NCBI GenBank assembly: GCA_944321515.1
Contig: CALULO010000013.1
Location: 1 to 49,849, forward strand
Length of the DNA: 49,849 bases
DNA from: an uncultured Atopobiaceae bacterium
GTDB lineage: Bacteria > Actinomycetota > Coriobacteriia > Coriobacteriales > Atopobiaceae
Direction: 5' to 3'
Shown here: positions 16,122-27,018 of the stretch, one piece after another
Numbering within the stretch: position 1 is the first letter of the stretch
Layout of the letters: every line of letters starts with the position of its first letter
Position numbers and translations under genes: made by a program
Notes under the pieces: model-generated
Told to the model about the DNA's origin: nothing
The model's input: the letters and a program-made list of their open reading frames with translations, nothing else
The model's database searches: none

Positions 16122-18701
16122 ATGAGGGAGACCTTTGACATCGAGGGCATGACGTGTGCGGCGTGCTCGGCGCGCGTGCAGAAGGCGGCCGCCGACGTCG
16201 ACGGTGTGAGCTGCGCAAACGTCAACCTGCTCAAGAACTCGATGGAGCTTGACTACGACGGCGCGCCCGAGACGGCGGAGGCCGTCATGGAGGCCATCGA
16301 GCGCGCTGGCTACGGCGCCTCCCGTCGCGCCCGCCCGGGCGAGGGGCGCGCGCACGCATCGGAGGCCGAGCGCCCCGGCGCCGCGGCAGAGCGCGCCATC
16401 GCCGAGAAGCGCGGCCAGCTCATCGTCTCCGCGGTCTTCTCCGTCCCACTCTTCTACGTGGCCATGGGGCCGATGTTCGGCTGGCCCCAGCCTGCGCCGC
16501 TTGCCGGCGAGGCCAACCTCATGGCCGCCGCCCTCACGCAGCTACTGCTGTGCGTGCCCATCCTGTTCACCAACCGCCACTACTTCATAACTGGCTTCAA
16601 GACGCTCGCGCACGGCGCCCCCAACATGGACTCGCTCATCGCGCTGGGGTCCGCCGCCTCGGCCGTCTGGAGCGTGGCGCAGCTCTACCGCATGGCGTGG
16701 GCGCTCGGCACGGGCGACATGGGGACCCTGCACGCCGCCGCCCACAACCTCTACTTCGACTCGGCGGGCATGATCCTCACCCTGATCACGCTGGGAAAGT
16801 ACTTCGAGGCGCGCGCCAAGGGGCGCACCACCGACGCCATAGCCGCCCTCATGGACCTCGCGCCCAAGACGGCCACGGTCGTGCGGGACGGCGTGGAGGT
16901 CAGCGTGCCCACCGAGGACGTGCGGGTGGGGGAGCGCGTGGTCGTGCGCGCCGGCGAGTCGGTGCCGGTGGACGGCGTGGTGGTCGAGGGGTCGGCCGCC
17001 GTGGACGAGTCCGCCATCACCGGCGAGCCCGTCCCGCGCGAGGTTGCCCCCGGCGACCGCGTGACCGGCGCGACGGTCTCCACCACGGGCTGGTTTGCCA
17101 TGGAGGCGCAAGCCGTCGGCGCCGACACCACGCTCGCGGGAATCATCCGGCTGGTCGACGAGGCCACCAGCTCCAAGGCCCCCATCGAGCGCATGGCGGA
17201 CAAGATCGCCGGCGTCTTCGTGCCCGTGGTGATCGGCATCGCGGCCGTGACGCTCGTGGCGTGGATGGCCCTCACCGGCGACTTCGCAACCGCGCTCACG
17301 CACGCCATCTCGATCCTCGTGATCAGCTGCCCGTGCGCGCTGGGCCTGGCCACGCCCACGGCCATCATGGTGGGCACCGGCCGCGGCGCCGCAAACGGCA
17401 TCCTCATCAAGTCAGCCGAGGCGCTCGAGACCGCCTGCGGCGTGGACGCCGTGGTGCTGGACAAGACCGGCACCGTCACGGCCGGCAAGCCGCGCGTGAC
17501 CGACGTCCGCCTCGCGCCGGGCGTCACGGAGGCCGAGCTCCTGCGCGTGGCCGAGGCCCTCGAGCGCAAGAGCGAGCACCCGCTGGCCTCCGCCGTCTGC
17601 GACTACGCCGCCGAGAGGGGCGCGCCACTTGAACCTGGTTCAAATGGCGCAGTCGGCGCGCAGGTCGAGAAGTTCGAGCAGGTTCCGGGCGGCGGCCTCT
17701 CCGCGCTCGTGGACGGGGCCCCGGCGCTCGCGGGCAACGCGCGGCTCATGGAGGCGCGCGGCGTCGAGCTCGACGCGCTCGCGGACGCGGCGGCTGCGCT
17801 CGCCGACGACGGCAAGACCCCGCTGTTCTTCTCGGCAGGCGGGCGCGTCCTGGGCATGGTGGCCGTGGCGGACCCGGTCAAGCCCACGAGCGCGGCGGCC
17901 GTGGCGCGCCTCAGGGCGATGGGCGCTCGCACGGTCCTTCTCACCGGCGACCAGGAGCGCACCGCGGCGGCCGTGGCGCGCCAGGTGGGCGTGGACGAGG
18001 TCATCGCCGGCGTGCTGCCCGCCCAGAAGGAGCAGAAGGTCCGCGAGCTCCAGGCCGCCGGCCACACCGTCGCCATGGTCGGCGACGGCATCAACGACGC
18101 CCCGGCGCTCGCCCGCGCGGACGTGGGCATCGCCATCGGGGCGGGGACGGACGTGGCCATCGGCTCCGCAGACGTGGTGCTCATGCGCTCCGACCCGGCC
18201 GACGTGGCCACGGCGATGGAGCTCTCCCGCGCGACCATGAGGAACATCAAGCAGAACCTCTTCTGGGCGCTCTTCTACAACGCCATCTGCATCCCCGTGG
18301 CCGCCGGCGTGCTCTCGCCGTTGGGCGTGACGCTGAACCCGATGATCGGCGCGGCGGCCATGGGCTTTAGTTCCGTGTTTGTGGTGTCAAACGCGCTCAG
18401 GCTGCGCACCTGGAAGCCGAGCGAGGTTGCGACCGAGGTTGCGGCGCCCGCCGCGGCCGACGTTGTCGTGGAAGCATCGAGAAAGGAAGAAACCATGACC
18501 AAGACCCTGAACGTGACCGGCATGATGTGCCAGCACTGCGTCATGCACGTGACCAAGGCGCTCGAGGGCGTGCCCGGCGTGAGCTCGGTGGACGTGAGCC
18601 TCGAGGCCGGCACCGCGACCGTGGAGGTTGCCGACGCCGTGACCGACGAGGCCCTGGTGGCCGCTGTCGTCGACGCCGGCTACGAGGCCACGGTGGCCTA
18701 A
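16122..18701 (+). CDS. copA: Copper-exporting P1B-type ATPase with N- and C-terminal metal-binding domains
   Basis: 859 residues. An N-terminal HMA domain carries GMTCAACS (Cys12, Cys15). About eight membrane helices follow, with the ion-channel motif CPC at 403-405 (ISCPCALGLATPTA), the actuator TGEP, the phosphorylated Asp447 in DKTGTVTAGKP, the ATP-binding SEHPLAS and the hinge MVGDGINDAPAL. All key residues for Cu(I) efflux are present. Unusually, a second HMA domain (GMMCQHC, Cys803 and Cys806) is fused at the C terminus after a short linker; this part has its own Shine-Dalgarno and ATG (see next entry). Follows csoR by 60 bases and is presumably repressed by it. A palindromic REP-like element lies directly downstream. 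Confidence 0.96.
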   Translation: MRETFDIEGMTCAACSARVQKAAADVDGVSCANVNLLKNSMELDYDGAPETAEAVMEAIERAGYGASRRARPGEGRAHASEAERPGAAAERAIAEKRGQLIVSAVFSVPLFYVAMGPMFGWPQPAPLAGEANLMAAALTQLLLCVPILFTNRHYFITGFKTLAHGAPNMDSLIALGSAASAVWSVAQLYRMAWALGTGDMGTLHAAAHNLYFDSAGMILTLITLGKYFEARAKGRTTDAIAALMDLAPKTATVVRDGVEVSVPTEDVRVGERVVVRAGESVPVDGVVVEGSAAVDESAITGEPVPREVAPGDRVTGATVSTTGWFAMEAQAVGADTTLAGIIRLVDEATSSKAPIERMADKIAGVFVPVVIGIAAVTLVAWMALTGDFATALTHAISILVISCPCALGLATPTAIMVGTGRGAANGILIKSAEALETACGVDAVVLDKTGTVTAGKPRVTDVRLAPGVTEAELLRVAEALERKSEHPLASAVCDYAAERGAPLEPGSNGAVGAQVEKFEQVPGGGLSALVDGAPALAGNARLMEARGVELDALADAAAALADDGKTPLFFSAGGRVLGMVAVADPVKPTSAAAVARLRAMGARTVLLTGDQERTAAAVARQVGVDEVIAGVLPAQKEQKVRELQAAGHTVAMVGDGINDAPALARADVGIAIGAGTDVAIGSADVVLMRSDPADVATAMELSRATMRNIKQNLFWALFYNAICIPVAAGVLSPLGVTLNPMIGAAAMGFSSVFVVSNALRLRTWKPSEVATEVAAPAAADVVVEASRKEETMTKTLNVTGMMCQHCVMHVTKALEGVPGVSSVDVSLEAGTATVEVADAVTDEALVAAVVDAGYEATVA
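18495..18701 (+). CDS. Possible internally initiated CopZ-like copper chaperone
   Basis: In frame with copA, ATG 18495 is preceded by AAAGGAAGAAACC, a good ribosome-binding site at normal spacing. Starting there gives a 68-residue protein (MTKTLNVTGMMCQHCVMHV ...) with the length, the MxCxxC metal site and the beta-alpha-beta pattern of a free CopZ chaperone. So the C-terminal HMA domain may be made both fused to CopA and free. An equally likely history is that a downstream copZ gene was fused by loss of the copA stop codon and its start is a relic. Confidence 0.4.
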   Translation: MTKTLNVTGMMCQHCVMHVTKALEGVPGVSSVDVSLEAGTATVEVADAVTDEALVAAVVDAGYEATVA

Positions 18702-18706
18702 CCAAC

Positions 18707-18769
18707 TTGACAGAGGGGACGTGACAGAGGGGACGGAGGGTTCTGTCAAGGCCCTGTCCCCTCTGTCAC
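18707..18769. repeat. REP-like palindrome downstream of copA
   Basis: GTGACAGAGGGGAC (18721-18734) pairs perfectly with GTCCCCTCTGTCAC (18756-18769), and a further half copy TTGACAGAGGGGAC precedes it. The GACAGAGGGGAC...GGTTCTGTC wording resembles REP elements associated with REP-type (Y1) transposases in other genomes. No transposase gene is in the window. Confidence 0.75.
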
Positions 18770-18770
18770 A

Positions 18771-18801
18771 TTGTGGTGCCGCCGCGCGGCGGCGCTACAA
18801 T
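18771..18801 (+). promoter_or_regulatory. Possible promoter of the MFS gene
   Basis: TTGTGG (18771-18776), 19-base spacer, TACAAT (18796-18801), 37 bases before the chosen start codon. The spacer is long and GC-rich. Confidence 0.4.
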
Positions 18802-18838
18802 GGGTCGGCTCGATTTGTACGTTATGAAGGACCGGCCC

Positions 18839-20041
18839 ATGAACCTCACCCCCGAGCAGAAGCGCGTCGTTTACACGCTGGGCTTCTGCGGACTCGTCTC
18901 CGCCGCGGACAACTGGTTCGTCTCGCCGGCACTGCCCGCCATCGCAAACACCCTGGGCGTGGCTGCCGCCGCGGCGACGATCGTGCTCACCGCCTACCTC
19001 GTTCCGTATGGGCTGCTCCAGCCCGTGTGCGGCACGCTCGGCGACCGCTTTGGCCGCCTGCGCGTGCTACACGTGATCGTTGCCGGCCTCGCCGCGGGAA
19101 CGTTCCTCTGCGCCGTGGCGCCCACGCTGTCGCTGCTCGTGGCGGCGCGCGTGCTCACGGGCTGCTTTGCGGCGGGCATCATCGCCGTCTCGCAGGCGCA
19201 CGTCGGTGACGTCGTTGGTCCTGAGCGCCGCGGCGCGGCGGTGGGCATCCTCATGGGGATCACCTTCACCGGCCAGGGCCTCTCCTCGGGCCTGGGCGGC
19301 ATCATCACGGACCTCATGAGCTGGCGCGCGGCCTTCGCCTGCTTCGGAGTGCTCGCGCTGGTGGCGCTCGCGCTGCTCTGGCGGCTTCCGCGTGCCGAGG
19401 TACCGGCGGGCGAGAAGAACACTGGGCCCGTGGCTCCAACGCCCCAAGGCAACTTCTTCGCCCGCGCCGCGAGAATCTTCTTTGGTGGCCATCGTGCGAT
19501 CTTCTTCGTAGCGTGCACCACGGGCCTCGTCTTCCTGGGCGTCTACGGCTTCATGGGCACGTTTCTCTCCGAGCGCTGCGGCCTCGGTCCCACGCAGGCG
19601 GGTCTCATCATGATGCTCTACGGCGTGATGTGCCTGGTGGGCGGCACCGTCTCCGGACGCATTGGCGCGGCGCACGGCCCGCGCGGCGTGATCTACGTGG
19701 GCGAGGCCTCCGGGCTTCTCGCCATTGCGGCGCTCGTTGTCGTCACGGCCACGGGCGCGTGGCAGCCCGCGCTCCTTGCAGCCGGCGCGCTTGGCTTTGG
19801 CTACATCCTCACGCAGCCCACGCTCGTCTCGCTCTCCATGGATGCGGACCCCGCGCAGACGGGCCTCTGCACCGGCCTCATCGGCCTCGGTGTCTTTGCG
19901 GGCGGCGGCGTGGGCTCCGCGCTTGGCAGCCAGCTCGTGGCACTTGGCGGCTACGATGCCCTTTGGATTGCGGCGGGAGTGCTGCTCGTGGCCCAGCTCG
20001 TCCTCGGCGGACGCGCCCTCGCCGCCCTCGCCCGCAGGTAG
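18839..20041 (+). CDS. MFS drug/proton antiporter-like transporter
   Basis: 400 residues from ATG 18839, chosen because GAAGGA lies 7 bases upstream; an in-frame upstream extension (GTG 18773) would run into the promoter and REP-like repeat. Twelve hydrophobic segments are visible. The loop 2-3 motif DRFGRLR (GTLGDRFGRLRVL) marks the major facilitator superfamily, and helix 5 GQGLSSGLGG resembles the antiporter motif C of DHA1/2 drug exporters. The central cytoplasmic loop carries PAGEKNTGP, encoded by a copy of the recurrent 12-mer (19409-19420). Substrate unknown. Transcribed alone. Confidence 0.88.
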   Translation: MNLTPEQKRVVYTLGFCGLVSAADNWFVSPALPAIANTLGVAAAAATIVLTAYLVPYGLLQPVCGTLGDRFGRLRVLHVIVAGLAAGTFLCAVAPTLSLLVAARVLTGCFAAGIIAVSQAHVGDVVGPERRGAAVGILMGITFTGQGLSSGLGGIITDLMSWRAAFACFGVLALVALALLWRLPRAEVPAGEKNTGPVAPTPQGNFFARAARIFFGGHRAIFFVACTTGLVFLGVYGFMGTFLSERCGLGPTQAGLIMMLYGVMCLVGGTVSGRIGAAHGPRGVIYVGEASGLLAIAALVVVTATGAWQPALLAAGALGFGYILTQPTLVSLSMDADPAQTGLCTGLIGLGVFAGGGVGSALGSQLVALGGYDALWIAAGVLLVAQLVLGGRALAALARR

Positions 20042-20170
20042 TTGCGCTGGACCTGAGGCTTCGCGGCGGAGCTTTGGTCTCGCTTCCCGTTGGTCCCGCG
20101 AGACGAGTTGGCGCCGAAGAGCGCGTGCTGAACTGCCTCCCAGACCTCTATTACCATATCCAAGAAATAG

Positions 20171-20206
20171 GAGGCAATTCATGTGTCTGGGCAGGAGTAT
20201 TGCCTC
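20171..20206. repeat. Inverted repeat past the nuclease gene stop
   Basis: GAGGCAAT / ATTGCCTC flank a 20-base loop, 19 bases from the nuclease stop codon. An overlapping TGCCTCC / GGAGGCA pair (from about 20136) forms an alternative stem. Possibly the 3' end of the nuclease transcript. The rest of the 183-base gap shows nothing. Confidence 0.5.
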
Positions 20207-20224
20207 TAGAGGTATGACTCGAGA

Positions 20225-21943
20225 CTAATGCCCGGCACTGCATCTCGGGCAATATGGCCGTCCGAGCAGATGGTCCGTTCTCGGCGTCCACGAATGACCG
20301 CATTTTGTACAACAAGCCTTAACAGGGTCTTTGCCTCCGATATAGCTCGAGACGTCGACGGAAATCGTGCCTCCGCTGCGATCCGAGACCTTCTCGGCAT
20401 ACTTCCGAGCCCTCTTCGCAAGCGCCTCTTCGGGCGTCAGCCTCTCGTACCGTCGCTTCGCGTCATCCACTGTGTGCCTCGTCCTGCGAGTAGGGATGCG
20501 TTCGGGATGACATGTTGGGCACACGCACTTGCCGGCTTTGATCCGAGGGTACGTCTCCTCCCACTCATTGCCGCACTCTCGGCAACGGACCCGTACTGGC
20601 GAAGTCGAGCCGACATAGGCGACGACCTCGATGTTCTCGCACTCGAGCGCCGCCGAAAGTGACTGGACGGCCTTGTCGCGACGCTTGTCAGGCTTCTCGC
20701 CGGGCGCAACGGCAACCTCACTGATGATGAAGTCGACCTCTCCCGTGCCGTACTTCCAGTCCATGGTCACAAGGTACGTTTTACGACCCCTAGACTCGTA
20801 GTACAGTTGCTCAGCGTACTGCTCGGGGTGTCGCGACGACGTCTTGATTTCGAGCACAGCGTCATCGGTGGAGAGGTCACAGAGCGCCATTATGCGCATT
20901 TCCTCGTTCACCGTAAGCTCCTGAGATACGATTTCTCTCCCGTCGAAGATGTCATTTCGGATGAACTCGACGAGTGGGGAAATCTGTCCCCTCATCGCAT
21001 TGAGTGTCGCATTGAGTTCGCGCTCTTGCGGCTTGTCCTCCTCGCGCGCGGCAGTCACGGTCCCGTCCGGGTTGAAGCTCATGAACACGGGACGCGTGTC
21101 GTGCTTCATATGTCCGACTGGCTTGTTCTTACAGCGGTTCTCTCGCAAGAACTCGAGGTTATCCTGTTTCTTGGCACCCAACATGACATCGATTAGCCGC
21201 TCGACCGTAACGCCGGAGAAGTTTGATTCGAAGCGTCGAACATCGCTGCCCGAGACGTTGAGCCGGTAGACCTCCCTCGATTCGAATCTAATGTACGGTC
21301 GTTCGTAAAGCCGGGAGAGGTTCGGGAAGTTCCCGAGGTAGCTGACCGGCACGATGTAATCAGGGTCGAGTATGCTGAACTGCCACTCGAACGCCTGCAT
21401 GGTTGCCAAAAGATAACGGCCGTCGAGCGCTTTGAACAGCTCCCACTCCAGTCTGCAGTCGTTGATGCCCGTGTGCACGGACGTGACGCCCTCAATCCCG
21501 AACGCCTTGCAGAGCCGGTCTTTCGTGAGGCTTCCGTCCGAGAACTTGGTTGAGCAGATCATTCGCTTGAAGTTGAAGAAACGCATCCTCTCGAAGCCCG
21601 AAAGATACTGCCGGTCGAAGTACTCCCTGATGAACCGCTCGTCAAGGCTTCCGTAATGGAGGATGGTACGCCGATCAAGCTCAAACTCCCTGAACAGCTC
21701 GTCAACCTCGCCCTGCGTCAGAGGTCGCTTGTTCTTGAGGTCGCGCTTCCTGATTCCGTTGATGCGAGTTGTGTAGACGTCTCGGTTGAGATCAAGAGGG
21801 AGAAAGCGATCATACTCGCGACCGTCATCAGGCTTGAACAGGGAAATCGAGAGAAGATCGTGCTCCCTGCTCTTGAGCCCGTTTGTCTCAACATCGAGGA
21901 CGACATAGTCGTGTGGGGATGCACTGATTCTTTCAAGAGCCAT
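20225..21943 (-). CDS. DEDDh exonuclease / PD-(D/E)XK-like / zinc-ribbon fusion protein
   Basis: 572 residues. Residues ~10-175 form a DnaQ-type 3'-5' exonuclease with all DEDDh motifs: D17 and E19 (VVLDVETNG), D101 (HYGSLDERF), H157 and D162 (HTGINDCRLEWELF). A middle region (~180-330) has no recognised motif. Around 345-390, ALCDLSTDDAVLEIKTSS with the later AEQLYYES resembles the D-x(n)-ExK...Q-x-x-Y core of RecB/Cas4-type nucleases. Two C-terminal zinc ribbons follow: CRECGNEWEE...CVCPTC and CTKCGHSWTP...PYCPRC. GC is visibly lower (about 55%) than neighbours (about 70%), which suggests transfer. It stands alone, opposite in strand to MFS and ligA, beside a long palindrome. DNA repair, a stand-alone defence nuclease or a mobile-element gene are all possible; function not established. 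Confidence 0.75.
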   Translation of the reverse strand: MALERISASPHDYVVLDVETNGLKSREHDLLSISLFKPDDGREYDRFLPLDLNRDVYTTRINGIRKRDLKNKRPLTQGEVDELFREFELDRRTILHYGSLDERFIREYFDRQYLSGFERMRFFNFKRMICSTKFSDGSLTKDRLCKAFGIEGVTSVHTGINDCRLEWELFKALDGRYLLATMQAFEWQFSILDPDYIVPVSYLGNFPNLSRLYERPYIRFESREVYRLNVSGSDVRRFESNFSGVTVERLIDVMLGAKKQDNLEFLRENRCKNKPVGHMKHDTRPVFMSFNPDGTVTAAREEDKPQERELNATLNAMRGQISPLVEFIRNDIFDGREIVSQELTVNEEMRIMALCDLSTDDAVLEIKTSSRHPEQYAEQLYYESRGRKTYLVTMDWKYGTGEVDFIISEVAVAPGEKPDKRRDKAVQSLSAALECENIEVVAYVGSTSPVRVRCRECGNEWEETYPRIKAGKCVCPTCHPERIPTRRTRHTVDDAKRRYERLTPEEALAKRARKYAEKVSDRSGGTISVDVSSYIGGKDPVKACCTKCGHSWTPRTDHLLGRPYCPRCSAGH

Positions 21944-22056
21944 GCCGACCTCCAGGTATTGCGATGTATTCGTTACATTTTCTCACACCGAACAAGGACC
22001 ATGCGCGATAGACAGCTGTGATTGCAAACATAAACCCTGCTCAGTCAAGTTTGCAT

Positions 22057-22252
22057 GAGGCAGTTTTTTGGCCTGCGGTGTCACTTTTGGCCTCGTTTGT
22101 GTGGGTTGAATTCTCAGTGAGAAGAAACAGGTTCGATTCATTATGTGAATCCTGCGGAAACGCGGGCCGGGAAGGCCTTCCAAATTGAGAACGGTCCAAC
22201 TGCCCACACAAACGAGGTCCAAAGTGACAGTCGACGGCCGAAATACTGCCTC
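22057..22252. repeat. Long inverted repeat between the nuclease gene and ligA
   Basis: 27-base arms at 22079-22105 and 22203-22229 (beginning TGTCACTTTTGGCCTCGTTT) match with two differences; outer arms GAGGCAG / CTGCCTC and CGAAA/TTTTG-like pairing extend the stem. The central ~97 bases have a smaller hairpin (CGCGGGCC region). It fills most of the 402-base gap, which is otherwise AT-rich with no gene; the promoters of the nuclease (minus) and ligA (plus) must lie on its two flanks. Confidence 0.75.
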
Positions 22253-22306
22253 AAGGTCTGAGGAGGGTCCTGTGGAGGGTGAGGAACGGGCTATCTCATG
22301 CGCTAG

Positions 22307-24511
<2,205 letters not shown>

Positions 24512-24603
24512 CCTTCGCCGCGGGTCGCGCGGGCGGAGGTGCCCCGGCCTTCGCCGTCCGTCTCGCCCGAGCAAAGAAGCCGAGCAAAGAAACCGAGGAG
24601 CCC

Positions 24604-26793
24604 ATGCCGCTGTCCTTCGACGCCCCCGCCCGCCTCTTCACCCTCTCCACCGCCTCGACCACCTACCAGATGAAGGTCGACCGGCACGGGTACCTGCTGC
24701 ACCTCTACTACGGCACGCGCGCCTCGGGGGACCTCGGCTACCTCGTCACCCACTGCGCCCTCAGCGGCATGTCCGGCCAGCCCCACGAGGACGCCGACCG
24801 CACCTTCTCGCTGGACGTGGCTCCCCAGGAGTTCCCCTTCCAGGGCGGCGGCGACATGCGCAGCCCCGCCCTGCTCGTCCGCGGCGCCGACGGGACCTTC
24901 GGCTGCGACCTGCGCTACGCCCGCCACGAGGTCCGTCCCGGCAAGTACTCGCTGCCCGGCCTGCCCGCCGCCTACGCGGAGGCCGGCGACGGCGCCGAGA
25001 CCCTCTCGGTGACGCTTGCCGACGAGCGCCTCGGCCTTGAGGTCGAGCTGCTCTACGGGGTGCTCCCTGCCTTCGACGTCATCACCCGTGCGGCCGTGGT
25101 GAGAAACGTCGGCGCCGGCCGCCTCACCGTGGAGAAGCTCCAGAGCGCCTGCCTCGACCTCGTGAGCGGCAACTTCGACCTCATCACCTTCGACGGCCGC
25201 CACGCGATGGAGCGCCGTCCTTCTCGCCGGCACGTGGAGAACGGCGCGCTCTCCGTGGGCAGCCGCCGCGGGATGTCCTCCAACCAGTACAACCCGTTCA
25301 TGATCCTCTGCGACCGCGACGCCACCGAGACCGCGGGGCGCGCGTGGTCGATGAGCTTCGTCTACAGCGGCGGCTTCCTCGCCGAGGCCGAGCGCGACCA
25401 GTTCGAGCAGACGCGCGCGCAGATGGGCCTTGACGACGGCCTCTTCTCCTACCCGCTCGAGCCGGGCGAGAGCCTCGTGGCGCCCGAGGTCCTCATGACC
25501 TACTCGTCCGCCGGCCTGGAGAAGATCTCCCACAACCTCCACCGCGTCATCCGCCGCCGCGTCTGCCGCGGCCCCTGGCGCGACGCCCCCCGCCCCGTGC
25601 TCGTCAACAGCTGGGAGGCCTGCTACTTCGACTTCACCGGTGACCGCCTGGTCGAGCTGGCGAGAAGGGCCGCCGACCTGGGCATCGACATGCTCGTCAT
25701 GGACGACGGCTGGTTCGGCTCGAGGAGCGACGACCGCCGCGGCCTCGGCGACTGGAGGCCCAACGTGGAGAAGCTCGGCGGCACGGTGGCCGACCTCGCG
25801 CGCCGCGTGAACGAGTGCGGCCTGGGCCTCGGCATCTGGGTGGAGCCCGAGATGGTGAGCGAGGACTCCGACCTCTTTCGCGCCCACCCCGACTGGGCGC
25901 TCAGCGTGCCCGGCAAGGACCCCGTGCTCGGGCGCGACCAGCTGGTGCTGGACCTCTCCCGCGCCGACGTGCGCGACAACCTCTTCGGGCAGCTCTGCGC
26001 GGTGCTCGACCAGGGCGGCGTCGAGTACGTGAAGTGGGACTGCAACCGCTCGATCGTGGACGTGCACTCCCGCCTCGCGAGCGACCAGGGCAAGGTCCTC
26101 TACGACTACGTGCTCGGCCTCTACGACCTGCTGGGGCGCGTGCGCAGCCGCTACCCCGACCTGCTGATCGAGGGGTGCTCGGCCGGCGGCGGCCGCTTCG
26201 ACGCGGGGATGCTCGCCTACGCGCCGCAGATCTGGACCTCGGACAACACCGACGCGCGCAACCGCCTGACGATCCAGTACGGCACCTCGTTCGGCTACCC
26301 GTGCTCGGCCGTGGGGGCGCACGTCTCCGCCTGCCCGAACGAGACCACCGGCCGCACCGTGCCGCTCGACGCGCGCGGGGTCGTTGCCATGGCCGGCGGC
26401 GCCTTCGGCTACGAGCTCGACCTCACGAAGCTGGGCGACCGGGACTGCGAGCTCATCAAGGGCCAGGTAGCCGCCTACCGCCAGATCGAGCCGCTCGTGC
26501 GCGAGGGCCTCTACTACCGCCTCTCGGTGCCGGAGGAGGACGACGTCTGTGCGTGGGAGTTCGTGGCCGAGGACGGCTCGGAGGCGCTCGTGTGCGCGGT
26601 GGTGACGCACGTCGACGGGTACGGCGTGACAAGCTACGTGCGCCCGCGCGGCCTCACGCCCGGCGCCGCCTACCGCGTGGAGGGCAGCGGCCCCGAGCTC
26701 TCCGCGGACGCCCTGATGGACATGGGCCTGCCGCTCTCGGCGTCCTGCTCGCCGTACGAGAGCTTCATGTACCGCCTCGAGCGCGTGGGCTAG
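24604..26793 (+). CDS. GH36 alpha-galactosidase
   Basis: 729 residues, usual for the bacterial tetrameric GH36 enzymes. An N-terminal beta-supersandwich (to ~330) precedes the catalytic barrel. Signature motifs are NSWEACYFDF, MLVMDDGWFG, GIWVEPEMVSEDSDL, the nucleophile Asp479 in VKWDCNRS, the substrate loop EGCSAGGGRFD, and the acid/base Asp547 in WTSDNTDA. No signal peptide, so cytoplasmic: it would release galactose from imported melibiose, raffinose or similar alpha-galactosides. No sugar transporter adjoins it. It starts 92 bases after ligA, with CCGAGGAGC as the ribosome-binding site. A 12-mer copy lies in the gene at 25217-25228 (minus orientation). Confidence 0.94.
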   Translation: MPLSFDAPARLFTLSTASTTYQMKVDRHGYLLHLYYGTRASGDLGYLVTHCALSGMSGQPHEDADRTFSLDVAPQEFPFQGGGDMRSPALLVRGADGTFGCDLRYARHEVRPGKYSLPGLPAAYAEAGDGAETLSVTLADERLGLEVELLYGVLPAFDVITRAAVVRNVGAGRLTVEKLQSACLDLVSGNFDLITFDGRHAMERRPSRRHVENGALSVGSRRGMSSNQYNPFMILCDRDATETAGRAWSMSFVYSGGFLAEAERDQFEQTRAQMGLDDGLFSYPLEPGESLVAPEVLMTYSSAGLEKISHNLHRVIRRRVCRGPWRDAPRPVLVNSWEACYFDFTGDRLVELARRAADLGIDMLVMDDGWFGSRSDDRRGLGDWRPNVEKLGGTVADLARRVNECGLGLGIWVEPEMVSEDSDLFRAHPDWALSVPGKDPVLGRDQLVLDLSRADVRDNLFGQLCAVLDQGGVEYVKWDCNRSIVDVHSRLASDQGKVLYDYVLGLYDLLGRVRSRYPDLLIEGCSAGGGRFDAGMLAYAPQIWTSDNTDARNRLTIQYGTSFGYPCSAVGAHVSACPNETTGRTVPLDARGVVAMAGGAFGYELDLTKLGDRDCELIKGQVAAYRQIEPLVREGLYYRLSVPEEDDVCAWEFVAEDGSEALVCAVVTHVDGYGVTSYVRPRGLTPGAAYRVEGSGPELSADALMDMGLPLSASCSPYESFMYRLERVG

Positions 26794-26955
26794 CGGGCGC
26801 CGGGCGTCGGCCGTGGGGTGCGCGTCGAGTGCGCGCCGAGGCCGGCACCCGGCGCCCTTCGGCAGGGGGCACGTTGCGTGCCCCGGCCGCCTGCCGAGGC
26901 CCCCGACTTCCGGCTGGCCTCCAGGTTTTCTTTGTGGGAGGCGTCCGGGGCACCC

Positions 26956-26967
26956 GTTCTTCTCGCC
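26956..26967 (-). repeat. Copy of the recurrent 12-mer (A variant)
   Basis: Intergenic exact copy, read GTTCTTCTCGCC on the plus strand. It begins the 611-base gap's repeat-rich part (26794-27404), which contains no gene I can support. Confidence 0.8.
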
Positions 26968-27018
26968 GGGTCGTTCCTTTTGGACGCACTTGCACGCCCT
27001 GTTTTCCGTGTTGAGGTT

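Noticed and set aside
20042..20224. tRNA or small RNA gene past the MFS gene
   Set aside because: Inverted repeats are present but no cloverleaf, anticodon arm or CCA end could be formed.
24512..24603. Leader peptide or riboswitch before the alpha-galactosidase gene
   Set aside because: The 92-base gap has no paired structure or conserved box beyond the ribosome-binding site.
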